Shown here in pieces: positions 34,431 through 44,965 of a stretch of DNA of 64,000 nucleotides. The notes under the pieces were generated by a model. That model was not told where the DNA came from, did no database searches, and saw nothing but the letters and a program-made list of their open reading frames with translations. Positions within the stretch are counted from its first letter, which is position 1; each line of letters begins with the position of its first letter. The DNA comes from Orientallactaga sibirica (taxonomy: Eukaryota > Chordata > Mammalia > Rodentia > Dipodidae), in NCBI GenBank assembly GCA_036365145.1, contig JAEOAD010000035.1:4215501-4279500 (forward strand), read 5' to 3'. The position numbers were made by a program, and so were the translations under genes.

Positions 34431-34706
34431 GTTTTTTTTTTTTTTTGAGTTTATTTTTTATTTTTTAGAGAGAGACACAGAGAGAGACAGACAGAGAGAG
34501 AGGGAGAGGGAGACAGATAGAGATGGGCGCGCCAGCAGACTCTTAGCTGCTGTGAACGAAATCCAGATGTGTGCACCCCCTTGTGGGCAAGCACGGCATT
34601 GTGCCCTAGTGTCACTGCATCTGGCTAAATGTGGGACCTGGAGATTAGAACAGGGTTCTTGGGCTTAGCAGGCAGGCGCCTTAACCGCTAAGCCATCTCT
34701 CCAGCC
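34431..34706 (-). mobile_element. DIP-like SINE, long form
   Basis: Full reverse copy with target duplication cccagctacag (34420-34430 and 34707-34717). Minus-strand CTCF-like core CCACAAGGGGGTGC at 34573-34586. Confidence 0.95.
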
Positions 34707-34811
34707 CCCAGCTACAGTTTTTAAAACAAGTTTATTCAGCTTCTTTTAAAAAATCCAGTGGAGATTCAAATAACAATGATGGTGAATCTGTAGATTAATT
34801 AGGGGAGAACT

Positions 34812-34814
<3 letters not shown>

Positions 34815-34859
<45 letters not shown>
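34815..34859. repeat. (TG)n microsatellite
   Basis: About 22 TG units inside the L1 relic. Confidence 0.95.
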
Positions 34860-35116
34860 TATTCATTTGTTCACCAAGAATTTGGACTGTCTACTTAATA
34901 AGACTCTTTAGTTTCTTCACTGGATTCTATATTTTCTCTAGAAAGTGCATTCAGTTAAGTTACATCTTAGATACTTTAAGAATTTCATAAATAATGTCTC
35001 ATTATTTAAATATTTTTCAAATGGGTTATTGATGTTTTGGATAAATGATAGTGATTTTAAAAGATGATTTAACATCTGTAACTTTTTACTAGCTCTAAGG
35101 ATTAGGTTATTCTTTT

Positions 35117-35367
35117 TTTTTTTTTTGGAGAGAGACCCAGAGAGAGACAGAGAGAGAGGGCGAGGAAGACAGATAGAGATGGATGTGCCAGCAGCCAATC
35201 AGCTGCTGTGAATGAAATCCAGATATGTGTGCCCCCTTGTGGTCAAGTGTGGCATTGCACCCTTGCGTCACTTTGCATCTGGTTAAACGTGGGACCTGGA
35301 GATTGGAACCAGCATTCTTTAGGCTTAAAAGGCAGGCGCCTTAACCACTAAGCCATCTCTCCAGCCC
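35117..35367 (-). mobile_element. DIP-like SINE, long form
   Basis: Perfect 14-bp target duplication taggttattctttt (35103-35116 and 35368-35381). Minus-strand CTCF-like core CCACAAGGGGGCAC at 35229-35242. Confidence 0.95.
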
Positions 35368-35477
35368 TAGGTTATTCTTTTGATCATTATTTATTTGTTT
35401 TGGCCAACCTGGGGCTTTTCTTTTGTTTATATTTTATGATCATAGGCCACATTTTCATCATTTAACCACATTATAAA

Positions 35478-35671
35478 AATATTTTTATTTTATTTATTTA
35501 TTTGCAAAAAGTGGGAGGTGGGCATGCCAGGGTCTGTTGTCATTGCAAATGAACTCCAGGTACATGTGCCACTTTGTACATCTGGCTTAGGTGGGTCCTA
35601 AGGTATAGAACCCAGACCATCAGGCTTTGCAATCAAGTGTCTTTAAACTGCTGAGCCATCTCTCCAATCCA
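35478..35671 (-). mobile_element. DIP-like SINE, short form
   Basis: tatttatttatttgcaaaaa tail side, gtgggcatgccagggtctgt, gtacatctggcttaggtggg and gctgagccatctctccaat head. The CT tract is mostly gone. Confidence 0.85.
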
Positions 35672-35756
35672 CAGAGTTTTGATTGGTTATATGTTACTCA
35701 AATTGCTTGCCATTGGGTCTATTAAATTTTATTCTTTGGGTTTAGAATTTATACAT

Positions 35757-35873
35757 TTACTTTTTCTGAGATCGGGTCCGGATAGATAGCTCAGTCTTAC
35801 CTTAAAGTTGCCATCCTCCTGCCTCAGCCTCCTCAGTGTTGGGATTTCAGACTTACATCCTCATGCCCAGCCT
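35757..35873 (-). mobile_element. Old B1-type SINE
   Basis: cctcctgcctcagcctcctc and gtgttgggatttcagactta: a strongly diverged reverse B1-like copy. Confidence 0.6.
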
Positions 35874-36177
35874 TAAAAAAGTTAATAAGATGTGTGCTCA
35901 TGTTTATTTTCCCTACAAACCTGAGCTCCTTTCTATTTGTGTCTTTCACCTAACAAGGGAATTATCTCCACAGGACTCACATCTTTTATGAAAACTGTTC
36001 TATCATCCTCATGTCATTACATTAATTTGTCTAAATTTTTCATTTTGATAGTTTCTCTTGTTTTGAAATTTTTCCATCTGCATCATTTATTTAATTCCTA
36101 TATTTCTCACAGCATCTGATTATCCTTTGATCATTATTTGCACATTTTCTTTAGTAATTTCTTTTTTTATACATTGA

Positions 36178-36280
36178 TTTTTTGTTGTTTGTTTGTCACT
36201 CTGTAGTCTCAGGCTGGCCTCAAACTCAAAGTGATCCTCTGACCTCTGCTTCTAAAGGCATGTGTCACTATGCCCAACAA
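36178..36280 (-). mobile_element. B1 SINE fragment
   Basis: tctgtagtctcaggctggcc, tcaaactcaaagtgatcctc and aaaggcatgtgtcactatgc: partial reverse B1. Confidence 0.75.
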
Positions 36281-36689
36281 TAATTTGTTTCAAAGAGAGA
36301 ATTTATAAGTCTATATATTTTACAATGCTTTGATTAATCATCTTTTTAACATCACCATACACAGGAAAATAAAATTTAACAATTTTAGTTACTTTAGCTA
36401 AGAATTTCTATTTCCTAAGTCCATATTTCTGGAAACTTTTATGTCATAAGTTTGATTCTTTTTCCAGTGTGTGCTACTTTTTTGTAATCTTGTAAACATC
36501 TTGAATAGTCTTTTTTTTTTTTTTAATCTTTGATTCTCTTGAATTTTATCACATTATCCTTAGGCAGAGGTTTTTCATTGTTCCTTAATTCTGAAAAGTT
36601 TATCATGATTATTTCTGGGTTTCCTCTCCATTATATTTATTTCTTGTATTTTAGCACTTTCATATTGCCATACTCAGTCTTCTGTTACT

Positions 36690-36841
36690 AGGCAAAGGTT
36701 CCACCTCAGTTCTTGTCTTCTTAAAGAAAAGAATTCAGTCAAGAGATCCAGACATTTTAAGCAAAAGTTTATTCAGCAAAGTACATAGTATAATGTAGAG
36801 AGAGAGATTGGAGCAAGCTGACCCAAAGGTGAGATTAGCAG

Positions 36842-36874
<33 letters not shown>

Positions 36875-37480
36875 TTTTAATGAGGGCTGGAGAGATGGCT
36901 TAGGGGTTAAGGCGCCTGCCTCCTAAGCCTAAGAACGCTGGTTCCAATCTCCAGCAGTTCCAATCTCCAAGTCCCACGTTTAGCCAGAGGCAAAGTGACG
37001 CAAGGGCGCAATGCCGCACTTGCCCACAAGGTGGCACACGCATCTGGATTTTGTTCACAGCTGCTGAGAGACTGCTGGCGCACCCTCTCCCTCTCTGTCT
37101 GTCTCTCTCTGTGTCTCTCTCTCAAAAAAAGTTTTAATGAATATTTGTAAAGTTCAGTGGCATAGTCATGGGAGTAAAGTGGACCATTTTCCTATCTTAA
37201 TTCATGGCAGACCAGACTCCCTTTTAGGGTATTTCCTCCCATTGCCCTCTAGAAAAGCCCATGGGCAGAGAAGAATCACATCTACAATGCACAGGATATT
37301 ACAATTATGCTGGAGTCTCTTGAGACACAGACCCTTCAGTAGCTTATATATGCAGCAATTAGGAAAGTGTCCTGAAACTTGTGGGAGAACGTAAGTGCAG
37401 CTGCAAGAATATGAACCACGGTGGGCATTCCGACCACTGTCAGGAGACATGGCAACCAAGGTGCAGCTGCAGCTTTCCTT
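36690..37480 (-). mobile_element. ERV LTR candidate, opened by a DIP SINE
   Basis: On the minus strand ctttgctgaataaacttttg supplies a polyadenylation signal, followed by an R-U5-like region (36690-36760). After the inserted DIP the text continues to about 37480; the 137-codon minus-strand frame 37202-37615 overlaps it and has no recognisable retroviral domain. Class and left end are not settled. Confidence 0.4.
36884..37131 (+). mobile_element. DIP-like SINE, long form with internal duplication
   Basis: Complete copy with doubled ttccaatctcc words and target duplication ttttaatga (36875-36883 and 37132-37140). Its core CCACAAGGTGGCAC (37024-37037) is the DIP copy closest to the canonical CTCF motif, differing at the fifth base and the last. 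Confidence 0.94.
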
Positions 37481-37559
37481 GATTTTCTTGTGTCTACCTC
37501 CCCACCTAGATCTGACTTCCTTACATTTCATATCTACTCGCTTTTCCACTGTGCTTGGT

Positions 37560-37645
37560 ATGCTTTTCTTTATGTGTGCGATGAGATCTGGGGCTTTCAC
37601 ACACTGCACGATCATGCTGTCGCTGAGTTACATCCCAGCCCAGGC
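37560..37645 (-). mobile_element. ID-like SINE fragment
   Basis: tgctgtcgctgagttacatc plus ccagccc at right is the reverse ID head. The left part is diverged. Confidence 0.45.
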
Positions 37646-37699
37646 CTTTTCTTTCTGCCTTCTTGGCATTTCAGTTTCAACATTCAAATATTTATTTAT

Positions 37700-37970
37700 C
37701 TATTCTGTTACTGATTCTGTTCATTAGAATTCGTTTTCACCAATATGTTTGAATTTTCTCAAAAACTGGTTTATAAAATTATGAGTTTCACTATGACATT
37801 TTTCATACATGTTTATCATAGTACTTTACTCATATGCATGCCCCTGACATACATTCTCTTGCTATCTACTCTCTCTAGATCACTCTCTCCTTACAAATTA
37901 TTTTCCTGTTTTCATATCATATTTTAAATTTTATTTTAAATCTAGATTCTGCATATAAAACATGTGACTA
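37700..37970 (-). mobile_element. Ancient L1 3' UTR relic
   Basis: ttttcatacatgtttatcat and taaatctagattctgcatat resemble the reverse of an old L1 3' UTR. Short and diverged. Confidence 0.4.
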
Positions 37971-38611
37971 AAGGTGGTGTAACCTACTTCTGTGAATTCC
38001 CGTGATAGCAAGAGAACGGAAAGACATAGGAGGAAATTCTATTTATTTCATCTTTTTATTACCCAGTCTTAGGTAAGTTAATATTTTTTCTTGATTTGAA
38101 CCAATCTTTATATATAGTTTTATTTATACACAAAGATATTTATCAATATACACGACCACCAAGTTTTGCTTTCAAATAAACAAACCCCTGAGAGAAACTG
38201 TTAAGAAAGTGCTAAAGAGTCTAGAATTACTGTCCACTGTGGCAAAGCCATGTTGGACAAAGATGCTGTCCAGCCATATTTACCTTTCTAACGCTTCTTC
38301 CCTGAAAAGCAAATCAACTGGCCAGTCAACCACTGAATTTAACATTGAGGACTAATGCAGACTTGAGTGGCTTCTGGTAAGTTTTTTATTTGTTCAGAAG
38401 CAATGACAAAATTCTCTGGAAAGGGACAAGAACTAGCACTGTCACTAAACAGAGGGCAGAAGCCAGAGGACCAGGGACCAAGCCACGAAGACTGATAGTG
38501 GGCAAGTGCTGGGGTTCATCACCTGGCCAAAGCTCCAGTGTGACTTAATTCCTTTCTTACGCTTGTTTATTCCAGAAGCTGTATCTGATCATGGGAATTG
38601 ACACAGTCTAC
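37971..38611. other. Anonymous DNA, nothing recognised
   Basis: No repeat family, motif cluster or exon evident. Confidence 0.4.
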
Positions 38612-38627
38612 AGAAAAGTCCTTTCCA

Positions 38628-38910
38628 GGGCTGGAGAGATGGCTTAGCTGCTAAGACGCCTGCCTGCTAAGCCTAAGAACGCTGGTTCCAATGTCCAGCG
38701 GTTCCAACCTCCAGGTCCCACGTTTAGCCCGATGCAAAGCGAGGCAAGGGCACAATGCCGCACTTGCCCACAAGGGGGCGCACACATCTGGATTTCGTTC
38801 TCAGCAGCTGAGACACTGCTGGCGCGCCCATGTCTGTCTCCCTCTCCCTCTCTGTCTCTCTCTCTCTCTCTCCAAAAATAAATAAAAAATAATAAAAAAT
38901 TAAAAAAAAA
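38628..38910 (+). mobile_element. DIP-like SINE, long form with internal duplication
   Basis: Best-preserved long-form copy: perfect 16-bp target duplication agaaaagtcctttcca (38612-38627 and 38911-38926), doubled ccaatgtccag/ccaacctccag segment, A-rich tail. CTCF-like core CCACAAGGGGGCGC at 38768-38781. Likely the youngest insertion in the window. Confidence 0.97.
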
Positions 38911-38926
38911 AGAAAAGTCCTTTCCA

Positions 38927-40120
38927 GTTTGTTAAGTACCTCACAGAAGCATCATGTCCTTTAAGTCTTCTGGTAATCCTTTACAGTGCCTTTCAGTATC
39001 CCCCGTTATGGATGATTAAGCCTTGGCTTCCTCTCATCACAGATACACACACTGTGTGTGAGAACACATGACTTCCCTTATCATGGAGCCAGTCAACGTA
39101 AATTAGCAAAGGCAGACTGACTCATTTGGGCACATTATTTACTATGCTGGACAACAGATCAACTACTGGCCAGAGTGTCCATTCCTCTATAATAATATTT
39201 GCCTGGATGATGGCCAGGTGGGGTTTAGCCTCAGGCCTATAGCAGGATGTGGGGAACTCAACAGAAATCCAAGGAAGGAAGGAGAGGAAATCATGCAGTG
39301 GAGAAAGGGTGATGGAGCAGGAACTATTTTAGGAGTCTCTTTCCTGCGAGTCTTCCTCCACATGATTATAATGGCTAAACTTGGGCGGCAGAGCTTCAAA
39401 TAGGAAAACAGCCTTGTGCTTTGCTTTCTGACCTAGTCAGGACTCGTCTTGTCTGACACACAGCATCAAATTGAAATTTCTTGGAGTAAAACCATACAAA
39501 GGCTTGTCTCTCCTATGTGACTGTTTACTCTGCAGGTTGGTTTCATCTTATCAGTTCTGCTGTGCCAGACGTTGAACCATCTTCCTGAAGCTTGTCTCTC
39601 TCAGCAGGCCATTCTCCGTTCCTCACTACCTCATTAATGTCAGAAGTCCAGAGGGGAAGTGTTTGCCAAACTGGACCTCATAGAATAAAGCGGGGTAGAG
39701 GATACAAAGCAACGCAGTGGGCCTAACCTCATTTCCTGCATGTATGCACAAATATGTTTCCTTTTGTCGCCCCATTCAAAATAAAAGAAGAAATAATGTT
39801 CTCTAAATAGAACGCAGCCTGAAGCAGAAATCAAAGTCTGCAGTAGAACAAAAGAAACCCAAGAAGAAAGAAAAACACTTGGCTCAAAATCGCTCCGCGG
39901 ACAAGACTTGAGGTCCCAGGATCAGGACTGTTCCTTCTGAGCTGCTTTGGTTTGAGGATTATGTCAGCGTGGGGAAGGGAGAAGTACATGTCAGCATGGG
40001 GATGTGCTGTCAGGGACCAGAGGACAAATGGGAAGGGGGGAAGGGAAAAGGAAGGATGCAGGTCTCACACTTGACTGAAGTGATTTTGGTTTGTGAAGAC
40101 ATTAAACCCTAAGGTATGAG
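38927..40120. other. Anonymous single-copy DNA
   Basis: No transposon text recognised over 1.2 kb. Small frames only. One of the longer clean stretches of the right half and worth an alignment for conserved non-coding elements. Confidence 0.4.
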
Positions 40121-40124
40121 CGAT

Positions 40125-40505
40125 GGTTTCTATTGGTTGTTAACTTGACAGGAGCTACAACCACATGGGAAAGGAGTGTCCGGGTGTGCCCTGGAGGTAT
40201 TATCGAAAGTAGGTTAGCCACTGGGCTTGCCTGAAGATAATCCTATCTAGATATGGCTAGCCTTTGGGCAGCCTGTGGGGGATTGCCTTAATTAGGTTAG
40301 TTGAGGTGGGAAGACCCATCTTATCTGTGGGAACCACCATTCCTGGGGTCTTCTACTGTATAAAAAGGAGAGAGATAGCTAAGCCATTCGCCTCTCTGCT
40401 TCCTCACTGTGGACTTAATGATGCCAGCTGCCTTCAATTCCTGCTGCCATGCCTTCTCTGTCATGATGCACTGTGATCTGAAATGAACCTTTCCTCCATT
40501 AAAAA
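40125..40505 (+). mobile_element. ERVL-type solo LTR
   Basis: tggttgttaacttgacagga, ctagatatggctagcctttg, ttagttgaggtgggaagacc, actgtataaaaaggagagag (TATA-like box near 40360) and gatgcactgtgatctgaaat in the order expected for this LTR family. The AATAAA signal is altered to aatgaacc. Confidence 0.75.
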
Positions 40506-40944
40506 TGAAAAATATTTACCATGGCTACTTCTAGAAAGTAGAATCCATGGAAAATTTGGTTTCTTCTTCATAACTCATACATATTCGCCAGTGTTTAGCA
40601 CGCAAGCTAGACACGTTGTTTATAGCAGAGAAAAATGTCATCTTCCAGGGAACTGACTTAATCTGGTTTGATTTGATTTCTTCCTCCCCTCCCAGCACGT
40701 CTCCTGCTGAGGCAGGCTCCTGGCAGTGTGCTGTTCTTCTGGGATAGGGTGGGTCTGCCCACACTCCCTATAGACTCCCACATCCTGTCCTTCCAGCTCA
40801 GCATTGTAGATGTCCATGAATATTTTAATCAGTGAAACTTTTGCACCCCGTCATACACCTGAAATAGACAACTCAGCCTGTTAACTAGTTAACTGAGAGA
40901 ACACTCACCCCCTTTAGCTCTTTCTGTCTGTTTAATTTGGACAA

Positions 40945-41016
40945 GGGCTGGGAATGTGGCTCAGAGCATTTGCTTAGCAAGAACAAGACTGTGATTTGAA
41001 TTCTGAGTGAGTGCTG
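40945..41016 (+). mobile_element. ID-like SINE
   Basis: agggctgggaatgtggctca, gagcatttgcttagcaagaa and ttgaattctgagtgagtgct form an ID (tRNA-Ala-derived) body. Its tail is the (GAA)n tract that follows. Confidence 0.7.
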
Positions 41017-41105
41017 CAAGAAGAGAGAGGAGAAGGGAGAAGAAGAGAAGGAGGAAAAAAGAAGAGGAGGAAGAAGAGAAGTAGAAGAGGAGGAGGAGGA
41101 AAGAT
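41017..41105. repeat. Purine-rich (GAA/GGA)n tract
   Basis: About 90 bp of nearly pure purine, probably grown from the ID tail. Confidence 0.85.
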
Positions 41106-43087
41106 GATTTAACTAACTTTGCTTTTTATGGAAATTTCTTTTTTAGTTTTCCATTACCTGAATCATTCCTTTCATGATTCAAACAAGTTTCTCTCTTGTA
41201 TTCAGCAAAATACAAGGGCCAGGCTGGTCTCTGACTTTCCATGAACTTAACAATGGATCTGTCCATGGCTCTTAATGAGAAATTCAAATCCATAAAATCT
41301 AACTCTTTGGAGTTAGAAACTGAGACACATTTTCTCACTCTGATTATTATTATCCTTGGTGATGAAATAGGGGCCAGAGAGACAGGTTGTAGGATTTCTG
41401 AAGATTGTGTAACTGTCACCATTTTTTAAAGGACAGCAGAATTGCAGCACAATAAAGGAAGGAGGAGGAACTGGGCCAGGGCTAGGCCCTTCCTCTGACA
41501 GTGAGTTCCTGACATCAGCTTACCCTTCCCGGGCCTCAACCTGCTCACCTGCTCCTGCACTAGAATAGTTAGAAAACAAGATTCCACCCTGGAAGGCCTG
41601 GAAAATTCTTTTGCATTTACTGGTATGGCCAAAAGCATCCCACACAACCCCATGACCCCTTAGGTCACTCTTGCCCAGATGTTGGGCCACCATAGCCTGT
41701 CTCCAGGCAGCCTGTGAACTGAAGGCCTTGCCTTTTGGACCCCAACGCATAAATCATTGATTTTCTATGAATTGGGGATCACTGCTGGATGGTGTGCTTT
41801 CTATTAATAGATGTTCATAAATGCTGCAGGTGCGGCTGGAGCGAGTCTTTGAAGTCCTCCTTAATCGTCCCTTTCCAAATCCTCATAATCCAACTCTCAT
41901 AAAACCCCACGGGGATTATTGATTGAGGAGGCCTTGGGGATCCCTAAAGGCTCTGCACCTCAGATGCCTGCCTGCCCTGGAGGTGTGGCTGCAGGCTTGG
42001 GGAGGATGGGAGCCAGGTGTGCTGGGGGCAGGGCTGGGTGTGGGCCAGCTCCTCAAGGACAAGGGAGTCGGGTGGAGCTAGGGAGGGTTGGGGGCAGGGC
42101 GCGCCCCCCCAAGACTGATCCTAGGCTTTCTGCTATGGTCAAACCCTCCCAGGAGTTTCACGTGGGAAAGGTAGCAAGTCTGTTCCTTAGCGTCTTGCTT
42201 GCACAGTGTTCTTTGGACTTAAAAACTGAGACTCATTTTCTCACTTTGATTATCATTAGTTTAATGAAAATAATTCTATTTGAATTAACGGAATTCAGCT
42301 GTAACTCGTTTAATTAATGAATCTTTATTGTTGTGGTCTTCCTTGCCTTCTACTCAAGTCCTGTCCCTCCAGCTCCACAGGGCCACAACTCATAAAGCTC
42401 GCTCTCTTCATCAAGTGCCCTTTTAAGGTGTCTGGCCAATGTTCCACCAAATCCTTCTGCTCTAGCGAGGTCTGGCTCAAATGTCCATCCTTTTCCCCAT
42501 GGAGCTTTCTTCACACAGGGACTTCCTGGGCTTGCTTAGTTTCCCTGTTCTGTTTGTTCGCGCTTCTAGTTGAGCCCCTGGTTTGTTCAGAGCATCCTGT
42601 ATCCTTGGTTTCCAAACACTGGTTTAATGTATGTTACCGTGAGGACCACAGGGTCACAGGAGAAAGCTATAAAAACAACCCAAAACACAGGTATGCTAAG
42701 TGGTACAATAACACTTTTTGTAAATTGTAGATAAGGAGCTACTGGGTTGTGAAAATATGAGCACTGTGCTGCTGGACACACCCAGCAGGATGCCTAGAAT
42801 TCTTCCCACCCCCGGACCCTGGCGGTTCATAAAGTGTACTAGAATTATTGGTGCAGTTCAAAGGTATCCGAATTTCAAAGGTTGGAGGTCCAAGTTGTGC
42901 CTCAGAGGATGCATAGCCTACTGCCAGTCACTAGACATCCTGTTCTTGCTCCTGAGCAACGGGATGGATAAATTAATACCTGACCTTCTTCCAGTACTGT
43001 TAAGAGAAGCAAGTAGCCTGAACGCGCTGAAGAAGTAAGTGAAAGTTGCCAAGACTGTTACCTCCCTACACAGAGAATTCCTTCTAC
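41106..43087. other. Anonymous DNA; G-rich patch and a local duplication
   Basis: About 2 kb without clear SINEs. It includes a ~47-bp text present twice (41305-41351 and 42211-42257), a motif-rich patch at 41840-41930 and a G-rich segment at 41995-42115. 42390-42560 may be an L2 piece. Frames of 132 and 137 codons (41919-42317 and 42317-42730) show no domain. Confidence 0.4.
42024..42044 (+). other. Potential G-quadruplex
   Basis: Four G runs (5, 3, 3 and 3 G) with loops of 2, 2 and 3 bases within 21 bp satisfy the usual quadruplex rule. It lies in a G-rich, CpG-poor patch with no promoter evidence. Confidence 0.6.
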
Positions 43088-43103
43088 AGAAAACAGTGCT
43101 ATG

Positions 43104-43260
43104 GGGGCTGGAGAGATGGCTTAGTGGTTTAGCGCTTGCCTTGAAGCCTAAGGACCCTGGTTTGAGGCTCCATTCCCCAGCACCAACGTAAGCCAGATGC
43201 ACAAGGTTGTGCATGCATCTGGAGTTCATTTGCAGTGGCTGGAGGCCCTGGTGCGCCCAT

Positions 43261-43305
<45 letters not shown>

Positions 43306-43347
43306 GTGCTGGTCTGTCGCTCTCAAATAAATAAAATAAAATAAAAA
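43104..43347 (+). mobile_element. DIP-like SINE, short form
   Basis: ggctggagagatggcttagt head, long CT tract with ctctcaaataaataaaataa tail. 16-bp target duplication agaaaacagtgctatg / agaaaacaatgctatg (43088-43103 and 43348-43363, one mismatch). Confidence 0.95.
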
Positions 43348-43363
43348 AGAAAACAATGCTATG

Positions 43364-44312
43364 CATGAACCCCCGTGAACTTGACTGGCTGACATCTAAA
43401 TCTACAGCAATGGTTGAAGTTAGGATTCTTGGCAAAGGATGGGAAGTTGTGTTCCTTTTCACTACTTCTGACATAGAAACAATCGAGATCCGAGAATTGA
43501 GAGAACTATGAAATATTCCTGAGATGTGACTGGCCCATTACCTTTTGTGTAGAACAGAATCTATGCACAGGTACCTGCTCCTGTCAGTGAGATCTTCCCC
43601 AATAGTTTTATATGGTCTATTAGATATGACTCCTATTGCCCCCAGAATCAGGCAGATACCTGTTGCTATTAGAGGTGGGTTCATGTTCAGATTTCTTGTC
43701 CACCTGGATAACTGTGGTCAGGGTTGAACAATAGCCTGTCAGCATGAATCTGAGACCCATCACTGGTTTAGATATCTTCACAGTGTACTGCAGTGCTAGA
43801 AGAAAAAAAAAATCACAGAATGAATTATCTGGTAGAAGGATTAGAGGTGAGTACATGGGGTATGTGAGCAGAAAGCGGTGTACTTGGGCAGAGATGCATT
43901 TGGCATCCTACCTTAAGTAAATTGTGTGTCTATAATATGGGACTGTGTGAAAGAGTGTGATGTGCCTGAGAGAGAGGCAAAGGTTTTCCAAGAGGAGACA
44001 CGAAGCTTTACTCCTTACAGTAAAACCCACTCATGCAAAAATATACTTGGCAAACATTTTCGACTCTCCTTCCCACATGAAATGGTGTTTGTTGGATGAC
44101 GTAATATGCAACGAGAAATGAAACCCCATTTGGCTTGCAAAAGAAAAACAGTCTTTTCCATGAATTCAGGTACCCATTAATGTATGATTCAGGGAGAAGC
44201 TGGGTTTAGCCTGCGTAGTTTATTAGCCCCATAGTGTGCTAGCCACATGGAGGTGGAGCCAGGGATTAGAGCACCCAAGCGTGGCCAGTTGTGGGGTGTG
44301 CTGTGGTATGTG

Positions 44313-44318
<6 letters not shown>
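43364..44318. other. Anonymous DNA, nothing recognised
   Basis: No repeat family found. A bZIP-type word atgacgtaat stands at 44096-44105; alone it is weak. Confidence 0.4.

Positions 44319-44360
<42 letters not shown>
44319..44360. repeat. (CA)n microsatellite
   Basis: About 21 CA units. Confidence 0.97.
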
Positions 44361-44362
<2 letters not shown>

Positions 44363-44691
44363 TGCTCAGGGAATTCTGTTCCACCTAACAGGCTGCTGTG
44401 ATCCATCCCTGCGACAGTATGCCTCCTGGCTTCTCATAACCTGCTCCGTTATGGAGAAATAGGACAGGAAAAAAAAAATAGAAACCCCACTGCTTCTGAA
44501 TCTGAAGATGCCAGAGACAGCCCCAAATGCCCACTGCACCTGCCCTTTCAGCGGCCCCCACAATTTCTTCAGATTAACTTCCTGACCACAGACCCGTCTG
44601 AGTTCCTGATATACACATCCCCCGTGGAAGTCTGCAATATAATTTGAGTTTTTAATATTTGTCAATACATTGCATTGCTTAAGAGAAGTTA

Positions 44692-44965
44692 AAGTGTGGG
44701 AGCCGGCTCAGTGGGTGGGTGCTAGCCTCACAAGTAGGAGTGTCTGAGTTCAGATCCCCAGAGCCCATGTAAGAGGCTGTAAACCCATTGCATGCCTGGG
44801 ATGAGAATGGAGGAGGAGACTGAAGAATCACCCAGAAGCTTAAGGAAAGTCCTTGCTTCAAACAAGGGCAAAGGCTGATTCCTGAAGTTGTCCTCCAACC
44901 TCCCATGTGTTTACCCAACACTCACGTGCAAACATGCACACACATGTATGTACACAAACACCAAG
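44692..44965 (+). mobile_element. B4-type SINE
   Basis: gtgggagccggctcagtggg, tctgagttcagatccccaga head, gaagttgtcctccaacctcc and CA-rich end: a diverged B4. Confidence 0.65.

Larger units (their letters stand above)
34730..36700 (-). mobile_element. Ancient L1 relic, T-rich, broken by SINEs
   Basis: ggtgaatctgtagattaatt and the T-rich text around 34860-35100, 35380-35480 and 35890-36700 resemble the reverse strand of L1 ORF2 and upstream parts. Decay is heavy and the borders are vague. Confidence 0.45.

Noticed and set aside
37202..37727. Overlapping 137- and 110-codon frames on both strands
   Set aside because: They overlap an ERV LTR candidate and an ID fragment, and no retroviral or cellular domain is visible.
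41919..42730. Two consecutive frames of 132 and 137 codons
   Set aside because: G-rich and possible L2 sequence; no domain, and the frames are in different phases without splice signals that I could support.
44096..44105. atgacgtaat, an ATF/C/EBP-type word
   Set aside because: A single 10-bp word in anonymous DNA is expected by chance at this length; kept only as a note.
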